Source: VBOC01 sp964512655 (GTDB taxonomy: Bacteria; Bacteroidota; Ignavibacteria; UBA10030; SZUA-254). Taken from it: a stretch of DNA of 64,000 nt. Of this stretch, positions 1-8,270 are shown piece after piece (within the stretch, counting starts at the first letter, position 1; each line of letters starts with the position of its first letter). Made by a program: the position numbers and the translations under genes. Under the pieces are notes generated by a model. The model saw nothing but the letters and a program-made list of their open reading frames with translations, searched no databases and had not been told where the DNA came from. The DNA is taken from NCBI GenBank assembly GCA_964512655.1, contig CAZEJT010000004.1, forward strand, positions 62,001 to 126,000, read 5' to 3'.

Positions 1-1296
1 GTCGTATCTTTGCTGGTTGAAATAGAACCCCGCCAGATTGAAATACGACCTGCTGTATGCGGGCGCCTTTTCAATTGCATCAAGCCAGAGGGTCTCGCTG
101 TTTCGCCACACCGGAATACGCGCATAGGAGAGTGTCGCAAGGAGAAGAAGCGGAATCGCTGCGGCAACCTTCGCCCACGATCGCTCGAGCCGCGGACCGA
201 GGAGGATAGCAACCGCGCGCGACACGGCCAGGGCAAGGCCCGCCATCGGCACGTACATCCTGTGCTCCAGGATCGGGACGGCTACGGGAACGATGTCAAG
301 CGTGGGAAGAAGTCCGATCGCGAACCACGCCAATCCAAAGGCGGCAACGCGGTCTCGCCGCCAGGACCACAAGACGAGGAGAATGAATGCCGCGAGAACT
401 CCCCATGATACCCAGGTCCAGGGGGGCTGGAACCACTTCAACTGGTTTATGGGATGAGCGATGCTGAGACGGAATGGCGCCGCGAGCAGGAGCAGGTATT
501 CCGATACGATCCCCGGGACTTCCTGGAGCCGCAGAAGCAGCGGTTTGTTCCCGTACAATCGCTCCGCACCCACATACTCGCCGAAGATTGAATGACGGAC
601 GGCAAGATAGAGCGCGAAGACTCCCGCAAAGGAGGCATAGCGGCCGAGGGAGCCCATCGACAGAAAACCCTTTCCCCTGTTCTCGCTCAGGCACAGGTCG
701 TAGAGGGGGATGAGGAGGAGGTAGAAGGCGGCTGCTTCCTTGGTGAAGAGGGCAAGAGCGAAAAAGAGGACGGAAGACAGTAACGATCTTGCCGCATGAG
801 ACGATCCGTCGCGCGACGCGTCATAGCAAGTGATCATGAGACAGACGAACAATCCGAGCAGCACGTCGTTCCGCCCGGCGATCCAGGCGACCGATTCTAC
901 CTGGATCGGGTGGACCGCAAAGAGAAGGCCGGCGATGACGGCAACAAGAGAGCTTCGGGAGAGCCGTTCTACAAGAAGGAACAGGACGACCGCCGTGGCG
1001 AGATGGAAAAGGATATTCATCGCGTGATACCCCGCCGGATTGAGGTCCCACAGATGATACTCCATCATGAAGCCGGCGATCAGAACGGGCCGGTAATAGA
1101 CGCTCTCGGCATGGTGGCCCTCAAATACCTGCGAACCGAAGGCGGCAGGAATGTTTGAAACTCTCGAGAGGACGTCCAGATTCTGGACGATAAGATCGTA
1201 ATCGTCGTAGGTGACGAAATCGAATCGAACCGTCTGCCAGTACAGCGCCGCCGTTGCGACGCCGATCAGAAGGAGAGCAGTTCCCCGCCGGGTCAG
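1..1296 (-). CDS. TMTC-like membrane glycosyltransferase with TPR tail (partial, C-terminus beyond left edge)
   Basis: The minus strand reads about 430 codons without a stop to base 1. It starts with a hydrophobic helix and RFDFVTYDD, then YYRPV, HPIQVESVAWIAGR, LFTKE and EHRMYVPMAG, and reaches a first TPR-like segment (FNLAGFYFNQQRYD) at the edge. These are landmarks of TMTC/PMT-type GT-C membrane proteins with C-terminal TPRs, which move mannose or other sugars from lipid carriers to protein. Acceptor and sugar are unknown here. No ATG, GTG or TTG precedes the first conserved block. ATT (1299) or CTG (1296), 13-16 nt after GGAGGG (1313-1318), overlap the murA stop and are the likeliest starts. 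The gene is probably cotranscribed with murA. Confidence 0.8.
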   Translation of the reverse strand, partial: MTRRGTALLLIGVATAALYWQTVRFDFVTYDDYDLIVQNLDVLSRVSNIPAAFGSQVFEGHHAESVYYRPVLIAGFMMEYHLWDLNPAGYHAMNILFHLATAVVLFLLVERLSRSSLVAVIAGLLFAVHPIQVESVAWIAGRNDVLLGLFVCLMITCYDASRDGSSHAARSLLSSVLFFALALFTKEAAAFYLLLIPLYDLCLSENRGKGFLSMGSLGRYASFAGVFALYLAVRHSIFGEYVGAERLYGNKPLLLRLQEVPGIVSEYLLLLAAPFRLSIAHPINQLKWFQPPWTWVSWGVLAAFILLVLWSWRRDRVAAFGLAWFAIGLLPTLDIVPVAVPILEHRMYVPMAGLALAVSRAVAILLGPRLERSWAKVAAAIPLLLLATLSYARIPVWRNSETLWLDAIEKAPAYSRSYFNLAGFYFNQQRYD

Positions 1297-2555
1297 AATT
1301 CCCGTCCCGAAACCCTCCGGATCGATGCGCCGAGCATCTGGAGTTTTTTCTCGATCCGCTCATAGCCCCGGTCAAGATGGTACACGCGGAGGACTTCGGT
1401 TGTGCCGTCGGCCGCGAGTCCGGCGAGCACCAGGCTCGCGGAGGCGCGCAAATCGGTGGACATGACTTTCGTGCCGGTCAGCGATTTCACCCCCTTGACG
1501 ATCGCGGCGTTCCTGTTAAGATCGATGTCCGCGCCCAGGCGGATCAGCTCGGGAACGTGCTTGAAGCGGTCGAAGTAGATGGAATCGATGATCACCGAGG
1601 ACCCGCGCGACAAGGACATCAGCGTGATCCACTGGGCCTGCATGTCGGTCGGGAACCCCGGGTAGATCGCCGTCTTGACGTCGACGGGATGGATCGCTCT
1701 GGGCGCCGTCAATCTGATCCAGTTGTCTCCCAGCTCGAATCGCGCACCCGCTTCCTCGAGCTTTGAGATGACTGCCATGAGATGATCCGGCTTGCACATC
1801 TCGAGCCTGACCGTCCCGCCGCAGAGGGCCGCCGCGACCAGAAACGTCCCTGCTTCGATCCGATCGGGAATCATCCGCTCGTCGACCGGGTGGAGAGTGT
1901 CTACTCCTTCGATCTCAAGCCGTGAGGTGCCGATACCGTCGATCCGGGCGCCCATCTTCGTGAGGAAGACCGCGAGGGCCGTGATTTCCGGCTCGGTGGC
2001 GGCGTTCGCAATGACGCTCGTACCCCTGGCGAGTGAGGCGGCCATCATGATATTTCCTGTGGCGCCGACGCTCGACACGTCGAGCGTAATCTTGGCGCCC
2101 TTCAGCCGCGTGGCTTTCGCGACGATGTAACCCCCTCGTATCTCAACCTTCGCTCCAAGCTTTCGAATCCCCTCGATATGGAGGTTGACCGGCCGGGGCC
2201 CCCACGCGCATCCTCCCGGGAGGGAGACCCTCGCCTTGCCGTATCGCGCAACAAGCGGGCCAAGGACGTAGATCGATGCCCGCATCTTTTTCACCTGCTC
2301 GTACGGCGCCTCGAATTTATTCACCCGGAACGTGTTTACGACCAGGGTATCCCTTTCCCTCTCGATGTCAACGCCCATTAATTCGAGGAGCCTTCCCATC
2401 GTGGCGATGTCGCGGAGCTCCGGCACATTGCCAAGTGAGTATTTTCCGCTCGCAAGGAGGGCCGCCGGCATGATCGCCAGCGCCTCGTTCTTGGATCCGC
2501 CGATCGTTACAGCGCCTTTTAACGTTTTCCCGCCGTGTATGACGAATTTATCCAA
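1293..2555 (-). CDS. murA: UDP-N-acetylglucosamine 1-carboxyvinyltransferase
   Basis: Catalyses the first committed step of peptidoglycan synthesis in the cytoplasm: enolpyruvyl transfer from PEP to UDP-GlcNAc. The 420-residue length is normal. The N-terminal KNEALAIMPAALL segment holds the substrate-binding Lys-Asn, and the PEP-binding/catalytic loop LPGGCAWGPRPVNLH keeps its cysteine, so the enzyme should be fosfomycin-sensitive in principle. The two-domain EPSP-synthase-like fold continues to DRGYERIEKKL at the C-terminus. The start is TTG, since the nearby ATG is out of frame. A good promoter lies just upstream, and the stop overlaps the start region of the TMTC-like gene. Confidence 0.96.
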   Translation of the reverse strand: MDKFVIHGGKTLKGAVTIGGSKNEALAIMPAALLASGKYSLGNVPELRDIATMGRLLELMGVDIERERDTLVVNTFRVNKFEAPYEQVKKMRASIYVLGPLVARYGKARVSLPGGCAWGPRPVNLHIEGIRKLGAKVEIRGGYIVAKATRLKGAKITLDVSSVGATGNIMMAASLARGTSVIANAATEPEITALAVFLTKMGARIDGIGTSRLEIEGVDTLHPVDERMIPDRIEAGTFLVAAALCGGTVRLEMCKPDHLMAVISKLEEAGARFELGDNWIRLTAPRAIHPVDVKTAIYPGFPTDMQAQWITLMSLSRGSSVIIDSIYFDRFKHVPELIRLGADIDLNRNAAIVKGVKSLTGTKVMSTDLRASASLVLAGLAADGTTEVLRVYHLDRGYERIEKKLQMLGASIRRVSGREF

Positions 2556-2579
2556 CGTTCATCGGTTCGATGTTGCGCC

Positions 2580-2608
2580 AATATAATTGAAACACCCCCT
2601 AATAGCAA
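2580..2608 (-). promoter_or_regulatory. sigma-70-like promoter for murA
   Basis: On the minus strand TTGCTA (2608-2603) and TATATT (2585-2580) are separated by exactly 17 bp, about 25 nt before the murA TTG start. It sits in the divergent spacer between murA and the pyrimidine genes. Confidence 0.55.
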
Positions 2609-2717
2609 CGGATTGGGGGATTTCGAGAAGTAAATCCTCTCACGATGCCCCCATAGTGGAATTTCTCTGATTTACTTTACTATATTATTGTCCGAACATT
2701 TCAGAGGAATCCGAAAT

Positions 2718-3593
2718 ATGTCGCGAATTGTCAAGGGAGGTCTAATACAGGCAACAGTTTCGGCGCCTGGCGACCAGCCGATCGATGTGATCAAGAAGGG
2801 AATGATCGACAAGCACGTCCGAATGATCGGGGAGGCCGGAAAAAAGGGAGTTCAGATCCTCTGCCTTCAGGAGCTCTTCTATGGACCCTATTTCTGCGCC
2901 GAGCAGAAGACCAAATGGTATTCTCTGACGGAGAAAATCCCCGAAGGCGAAACCACGAAGCTCATGCAGGAATTGGCGAAGAAATATTCCATGGTCATCG
3001 TGGCCCCGATCTACGAGACCGAGATTACGGGGGTCTACTATAATACCGCCGCCGTCATAAACGCCGACGGGCGTTATCTGGGAAAGTACCGCAAGACCCA
3101 TATTCCCCAGGTCGAGCCGGGATTCTGGGAGAAGTTTTACTTTAAACCGGGGAATCTGGGCTACCCGATTTTCAAGACCGCCTACGCCGACATCGGCGTC
3201 TACATCTGTTACGACCGGCACTTCCCCGAAGGTGCGCGTATCCTCGGACTTCACGGAGCGGAGATTCTCTTCAACCCGTCGGCGACGGTCGCCGGCCTCT
3301 CGGAGTACCTCTGGGAGCTCGAGCAGCCCGCACATGCGGTCGCGAACGGTTATTTTGTCGGGGCCATCAACCGTGTCGGCAACGAAGCTCCGTGGAACAT
3401 CGGAGAGTTCTACGGCAAGAGCTATTTCTGCAACCCGCGGGGAAAGCTCATCGCGCAGGCGAGCAGGGACAAGGATGAGCTCCTGGTCTCCGACCTGAAC
3501 CTCGACGAGATTTCCGAAGTCCGGAATGTCTGGCAGTTCTATCGCGATCGCCGTCCGGAGATCTACAAAGAGATGACTGAGATGCTCCCGTGA
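2718..3593 (+). CDS. beta-ureidopropionase (N-carbamoyl-beta-alanine amidohydrolase)
   Basis: Carbon-nitrogen hydrolase of the nitrilase superfamily, 291 residues. The catalytic triad is visible: Glu52 (LQELFYGPY), Lys126 (YRKTHIP) and Cys164 (YICYDRH). Segments GNLGYPIF, FNPSATVAGLSE and GAINRVGNE match the ureidopropionase branch. It should hydrolyse N-carbamoyl-beta-alanine (from uracil) or N-carbamoyl-beta-aminoisobutyrate (from thymine) to the beta-amino acid, CO2 and ammonia. ATG 2718 is preferred over the in-frame TTG at 2688 because AGAGGA lies 9 nt upstream of it. A TATATT -10-like box is at 2681-2686. First gene of the pyrimidine locus, 9 bp from the aminotransferase. N-carbamoyl-D-amino acid or agmatine-type substrates are alternatives, but the neighbours favour pyrimidines. 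Confidence 0.88.
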   Translation: MSRIVKGGLIQATVSAPGDQPIDVIKKGMIDKHVRMIGEAGKKGVQILCLQELFYGPYFCAEQKTKWYSLTEKIPEGETTKLMQELAKKYSMVIVAPIYETEITGVYYNTAAVINADGRYLGKYRKTHIPQVEPGFWEKFYFKPGNLGYPIFKTAYADIGVYICYDRHFPEGARILGLHGAEILFNPSATVAGLSEYLWELEQPAHAVANGYFVGAINRVGNEAPWNIGEFYGKSYFCNPRGKLIAQASRDKDELLVSDLNLDEISEVRNVWQFYRDRRPEIYKEMTEMLP

Positions 3594-3602
3594 GGATTCC
3601 CT

Positions 3603-4979
3603 ATGTCAAGCACTCTCACTGACCGGCGAATGGAAAAACCCGTTTCAGCGGCACCATCGGTTTCGGAGCTCACTGCCTCGCTTACCTACGGCACCTGGCG
3701 GTTTCAGAAAAACTGGAAGCCCCTCCACATCGTCGATGCCGAAGGCTGCTACTTCACGGACGCCGCCGGCAAGAAATACCTCGACTTTTCTTCCCAGCTC
3801 ATGTGCGTCCAGCTTGGGCACAAGAATCCGGCGGTGATCAAGGCAATACAGGACCAGGCGGCGTCGCTCCCCTATATCGCCCCCGGATTTGCGACCGACG
3901 TACGGGCCGAATTGAGCACGCTTCTCCTTGAGGTCCTGCCGAAAGGGCTTGAAAAATTCTTTTATACCACATCGGGCACCGAGGCGAACGAGGCGGCGTT
4001 CAAGATCGCCCGGATGGTGACGGGGAAGACGAAGATCATCGCGAGGTACCACTCCTACCACGGTTCCACGATGGGCTCGATCGCCGCTACGGGAGACCCG
4101 AGGCGCTGGGCCATGGAGCCGGCGGGAAAGATTCCGGGCGTGATCTTCGCGCCGGAGGTCAACTGCTACCGCTGTCCGCTGAACCATCATTATCCCGAAT
4201 GCGGAATCGCATGCGTCGAGTACATCGACCACATGATCGAAAACGAGAGCGACGTCGCGGCGGTGATCGTGGAACCCGTCGTGGGGACGAACGGGGTGCT
4301 TATCCCGCCGAAGGAGTACATGCCGCGCCTCCGCCAGATCTGCGACAGGCGAAACGTCCTCCTCATCGCGGACGAGGTCATGAGCGGATGGGGACGTACG
4401 GGAACATGGTTTGCGATGGATCACTGGAACGTCCTTCCGGACATCCTCACGACCGCAAAGGGAATCACAACAGCCTATGTCCCGCTCGGACTTTGCGCGA
4501 CAACAAAGAAGATCGGCGATTTCTTCAACGATCATTACTTCGCGCACGGGCATACCTATGAGGCCCATCCGCTGACGCTCGCCCCGGCGATTGCATCGAT
4601 CAAAGAATATCGGCGGCTCAGACTCCTCGAGCGCGCCGTCGAGATGGGTGCATACGTTGGGAAGCGGCTGGAGGAACTCAAGGGGAAACACCGCTCAGTG
4701 GGAGAAGTGAGAGGCCTTGGCCTCTTCTGGGCCGTGGACCTCGTCCGGAACCGGACTACGAGAGAACCATTTAACACCTATGCCGATAAGGTGAGCGGCA
4801 CGCCGCTGATTGTCGACAAGGTTGCCGCGGAGATGATGAGCAACGGCGTATTCGTCCAGGGCTGGGTAAGCCACTTCGTGATCGCACCCCCGTTGATCAT
4901 CACGAAAGAGGAGATCGACAAGGGGATCCAGGCAATGGACGCCGCGCTTTCGATCGCAGACGATGCAGCTACTAACTAA
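3603..4979 (+). CDS. class III PLP aminotransferase (probable beta-alanine/beta-aminoisobutyrate transaminase)
   Basis: A 458-residue class III (omega-amino acid) aminotransferase. The PLP-binding Lys286 is in TTAKGITT, the cofactor-ring Asp257 in LLIADEVMSGWGRTG, and the phosphate-binding TSGTEANEAA segment is present. By position it should convert beta-alanine to malonate semialdehyde and beta-aminoisobutyrate to methylmalonate semialdehyde, handing both to the MmsA encoded at 6663. The amino acceptor (pyruvate or 2-oxoglutarate) cannot be read from sequence. GAGGA lies just before ATG 3603; an internal ATG at 3630 is also possible. Family assignment is certain; substrate is inferred from the cluster. 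Confidence 0.9.
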   Translation: MSSTLTDRRMEKPVSAAPSVSELTASLTYGTWRFQKNWKPLHIVDAEGCYFTDAAGKKYLDFSSQLMCVQLGHKNPAVIKAIQDQAASLPYIAPGFATDVRAELSTLLLEVLPKGLEKFFYTTSGTEANEAAFKIARMVTGKTKIIARYHSYHGSTMGSIAATGDPRRWAMEPAGKIPGVIFAPEVNCYRCPLNHHYPECGIACVEYIDHMIENESDVAAVIVEPVVGTNGVLIPPKEYMPRLRQICDRRNVLLIADEVMSGWGRTGTWFAMDHWNVLPDILTTAKGITTAYVPLGLCATTKKIGDFFNDHYFAHGHTYEAHPLTLAPAIASIKEYRRLRLLERAVEMGAYVGKRLEELKGKHRSVGEVRGLGLFWAVDLVRNRTTREPFNTYADKVSGTPLIVDKVAAEMMSNGVFVQGWVSHFVIAPPLIITKEEIDKGIQAMDAALSIADDAATN

Positions 4980-5009
4980 CCGATACCATCACACGAGAAG
5001 GGCAGACGC

Positions 5010-6587
5010 ATGAAAGCATTTTTATTTTTGGTTGTGTGTACCGCAGCCGCCGGCGTTCTTTTTCCTGTCAACGCACAGGTGACGAATTTGAAAGTGAGGG
5101 GAGTCAGTTCGAACTTCACCATGACGTCCGGCGACACCATCATGTGGGAATACAATATACCTACCGCGGGGGGCACAGTGTTCGGCGAAATCTGGTATGA
5201 CGTCAACGGAAACGGGACCATCGAGCCCGGCACCGACGTCGCAAAATTCCTTTTCATCCAAACGGATGGGAGCATGAATGGGAACGGCGGTCCACCTGAT
5301 TTAGACGGCGCGGCGGACGGGCACGTCATTTTCGGTCAACCCGTCGGAGTTGCTCCCGGCAAGTATGTTTTTCGATTTACGTTCAACTCCATGAGCGCAG
5401 TCGAAGCCGGGACGGTGACTGCTCTGGCATCTCCGGCGCATTTGATCTCAGGACACGTAACCCCTCCCGCGGGAAAGAGCGCGGCGAATATCAACGTGGT
5501 GGTCCACCGGCCCAATGGCGGCGGCGATCTTGACTTCTGGGACGCCTACACCGACGCGGGCGGGGATTATTCGATCCAGATGAACTCGGACACGGCGGGA
5601 AATCCCTGGCAGGTAAGGATCGAGAATAACCCATATCCTCCGGCCAGCATCTCCCCGCAGGGGATCGACGTCGACATCGTTTCGGGAAACTATTCCGGGA
5701 ACGATTTCACGCTGACCGCCGCGGCCGCGCAGGTCGACGGCACGGTAAAAGATGACCTCGGCAACCCCGCTCTGAGCCACGACGTCAGTCTCAATAGAAA
5801 CGACAACCTCGTGTACGCGCAGGGACGGCTCGACATCACGGGCGGATTCCAGATAGGTCTCGCATCGGGCGACCTTGGGCCGCACACCTGGCACCTTCAG
5901 ACGAATTCCGGGAACAATAACGGCAATACTACCACTGAGCTCATCGCACAGCGGGACGTGCCGGTCATCGCTCTGAATGACAGCCTTTTCTACAACCTCG
6001 TGGTATATTCGGCCAACACGACGATTTCGGGAACAGTGACGGTCAACGGCTCGGCGCCCGGTTTTCCGATTCAGATCCAGGCGTCAAGCACCGACACTGC
6101 CCTTGCTCAGACGACAAGTGACTCGGCTTCGGGAAGTTACTCCCTTCAGGTGACGGACAAGATCCACAACTATACGCTTACACCGCTCTTCCTGCCGCCG
6201 AATTACATATTCTCCAACATCGTCGCGCATCCGGGGGAATCCGGCATCGACATCGCGATTACCATCTCATCGGTTAAGGAACGGGGTTCGGGAATTCCGG
6301 CTTCCTATGCCCTGAAGCAGAATTACCCGAATCCGTTCAATCCGACGACGGAGATCGATTATGACATACCGGCAGCTTCGCACGTGACTCTGACCGTCTT
6401 CAACGTCCTGGGCCAGGAAGTGAGCCGGGTCGTCGACCTCGATCAGGCGCCGGGGAAATACCGCGCCACGGTGGACGCGTCGAGGCTCTCCAGCGGAGTC
6501 TACATCTACCGGTTGATTGCCAGGAGCGGTTCGCCTCTGTCCCCGAAAGTCTTCTCGTCGGCAAGGAAGCTTGTTGTGATGAAATAG
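5010..6587 (+). CDS. secreted protein with regulatory-like beta domains and T9SS sorting domain
   Basis: A 525-residue exported protein with a clear signal peptide (residues 1-22, ending VNAQ). The middle contains repeated beta-sandwich segments (ISGHVTPPAGKSA, VDGTVKDDLGNPALS, ISGTVTVNGSAPGFP) resembling carboxypeptidase-regulatory-like domains. The C-terminus has LKQNYPNPFNPTTEIDY, a VLGQEV turn and LSSGVYIYRLIA, a type A T9SS sorting domain, so the protein should be delivered to the cell surface. No enzymatic motif is visible. It lies 30 bp after the aminotransferase with its own SD-like GAAGGG and is followed by a strong terminator, so it is plausibly the last gene of the first pyrimidine transcript, an odd place for a surface protein. 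Confidence 0.88.
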   Translation: MKAFLFLVVCTAAAGVLFPVNAQVTNLKVRGVSSNFTMTSGDTIMWEYNIPTAGGTVFGEIWYDVNGNGTIEPGTDVAKFLFIQTDGSMNGNGGPPDLDGAADGHVIFGQPVGVAPGKYVFRFTFNSMSAVEAGTVTALASPAHLISGHVTPPAGKSAANINVVVHRPNGGGDLDFWDAYTDAGGDYSIQMNSDTAGNPWQVRIENNPYPPASISPQGIDVDIVSGNYSGNDFTLTAAAAQVDGTVKDDLGNPALSHDVSLNRNDNLVYAQGRLDITGGFQIGLASGDLGPHTWHLQTNSGNNNGNTTTELIAQRDVPVIALNDSLFYNLVVYSANTTISGTVTVNGSAPGFPIQIQASSTDTALAQTTSDSASGSYSLQVTDKIHNYTLTPLFLPPNYIFSNIVAHPGESGIDIAITISSVKERGSGIPASYALKQNYPNPFNPTTEIDYDIPAASHVTLTVFNVLGQEVSRVVDLDQAPGKYRATVDASRLSSGVYIYRLIARSGSPLSPKVFSSARKLVVMK

Positions 6588-6600
6588 AGTATTCGGATTC

Positions 6601-6644
6601 TTCGGGCCGTCCCCGAGGACATCGGGGGCGGCCCGAATTGTTTT
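6601..6644 (+). terminator. intrinsic terminator
   Basis: A 16-bp stem (TTCGGGCCGTCCCCGA paired with TCGGGGGCGGCCCGAA, one G:U pair) with a 5-nt loop is followed by TTGTTTT. It closes the transcript running 2718-6587. Confidence 0.85.
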
Positions 6645-6662
6645 AGCTCGGAGGGTACTCCA

Positions 6663-8141
6663 ATGCGGCACAATCCAGAAACACTCGAACACACCACCCT
6701 GAGGAACTACATCGGCGGATCGCCTGTCGATGCGCTGACGGATTCTTTCCTCCCTGTCACCAATCCGTCGACCGGAGAAGAGATCGCCTCCGTCCCGCTT
6801 TCCGCTGGTGCGGACGTCGACGCGGCTGTTCGTTCGGCGGCGGCGGCGTTTCCCGGATGGTCGACCACGCCCATCAAGGAACGGGCGCACGTGTTCTACC
6901 GGTATAAAACGCTGCTGGAAAAAAACGCCGCCTCACTCACCGCTCTGGTCCACGAGGAGAACGGAAAGATCATGAGCGAAGCCGCCGCGGAAATCGAGAA
7001 GGCCATCGAAGTGACAGAGTTCGCATGTTCGATGCCCCAGCTGGCGGCCGGGGAAATCCTCGAAGTGAGCAAGGGCGTCGAATGCCGGATCGACCGTCAT
7101 CCCCTCGGGGTCGTGGCGTCAATTACCCCTTTCAATTTCCCGAATATGGTTCCGAACTGGACGATCCCGAACGCTCTGGTCCTCGGAAACACTATGATCC
7201 TGAAACCCTCGGAGCAGGTCCCGCTCAGCTCGATGCGAATCGCGGAGCTCCTCCTTGAGGCAGGGCTTCCGAAGGGCGTCTTCAACGTCGTTCACGGATC
7301 GCAGGCGGTCGTCGAAGCGCTCTGCGATCATCCCGGCATCGAGGCAATCACGTTCGTGGGCTCAACGAGGGTGGCAAAGATTGTCTATGCCCGCGCGACG
7401 TCGCACTATAAGCGCGCGCTCTGCCTTGGGGGCGCGAAAAACCATCTCATCGTCCTCCCCGACGCGAACGAAGAGATGACCGCTTCAAACGTCGCTGTCT
7501 CAATGAGCGGGTGCGCGGGACAGCGATGCATGGCCGCCTCGGCAATGGTGGCTGTCGGAAATGTGGATCATATCATTCGGCGCCTCTGCGAAGAGTCGAA
7601 AAAAATCGTTCCGGGGAAAAATCTCGGCGCGGTCATCTCGAAACAGGCAAAGGAGCGGATCGAGCGGTATATCACCGAAGCCGAACGGGACGGCGCGACG
7701 GTGCTTGTCGACGGAAGAAACGCTGTGGTTGCCGGAAAAGAGAGCGGGTATTTTATCGGCCCGACAGTCATCGACCACGTCCGTCCGGAGATGAAGATCG
7801 CGCGGGAAGAAGTATTCGGACCGGTGCTCGCCATCATGCGCGCGAAAACGGTGGAGGAGGCGGTCCGCATCGAGAACAGCTCGCCGTACGGTAACGCAGC
7901 CTCCGTCTTTACCCAGAGCGGAGGCATGGCACGTTATGTCATCGAACACGCCAGCGCCGGGATGATCGGCGTGAACATCGGCGTCCCGGTGCCGCGGGAA
8001 CCGTTCTCGTTCGGGGGCTGGAACGACTCGAAATTCGGCGCCTGCGACATCACGGGCAAAAGCTCCATCGAATTCTTCACGCAGCTGAAGAAAGCCACCA
8101 CGAAGTGGAATCCCGAATCACGCGTCAACTGGATGAGCTGA
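6663..8141 (+). CDS. mmsA: CoA-acylating (methyl)malonate-semialdehyde dehydrogenase
   Basis: Aldehyde dehydrogenase superfamily, 492 residues, the usual MmsA length. Catalytic Cys289 is in GCAGQRCMAAS. The segments HPLGVVASITPFNFPNM, GVNIGVPVPREPFSFGGW and C-terminal KSSIEFFTQLKK are characteristic of the CoA-dependent MMSDH branch, which lacks the general-base Glu of hydrolytic ALDHs. It should oxidise malonate semialdehyde to acetyl-CoA and methylmalonate semialdehyde to propionyl-CoA, with NAD+ and CO2 release, completing both uracil and thymine breakdown. GGAGGG precedes ATG. It follows a terminator, so it probably has its own promoter, which I could not place. Valine or inositol catabolism are alternative roles of the family. 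Confidence 0.93.
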   Translation: MRHNPETLEHTTLRNYIGGSPVDALTDSFLPVTNPSTGEEIASVPLSAGADVDAAVRSAAAAFPGWSTTPIKERAHVFYRYKTLLEKNAASLTALVHEENGKIMSEAAAEIEKAIEVTEFACSMPQLAAGEILEVSKGVECRIDRHPLGVVASITPFNFPNMVPNWTIPNALVLGNTMILKPSEQVPLSSMRIAELLLEAGLPKGVFNVVHGSQAVVEALCDHPGIEAITFVGSTRVAKIVYARATSHYKRALCLGGAKNHLIVLPDANEEMTASNVAVSMSGCAGQRCMAASAMVAVGNVDHIIRRLCEESKKIVPGKNLGAVISKQAKERIERYITEAERDGATVLVDGRNAVVAGKESGYFIGPTVIDHVRPEMKIAREEVFGPVLAIMRAKTVEEAVRIENSSPYGNAASVFTQSGGMARYVIEHASAGMIGVNIGVPVPREPFSFGGWNDSKFGACDITGKSSIEFFTQLKKATTKWNPESRVNWMS

Positions 8142-8270
8142 GGCGGCGTATGGTCGGAAGACTCGCCACATCGGCAAACGTCCGGGAGAGGGGATCCACC
8201 CCGAAACCGGAGAGGGACGGACCTCCCACTCTCCGGATGTTCACCTAATCGAAATGCTGCCTTTTCGTCC

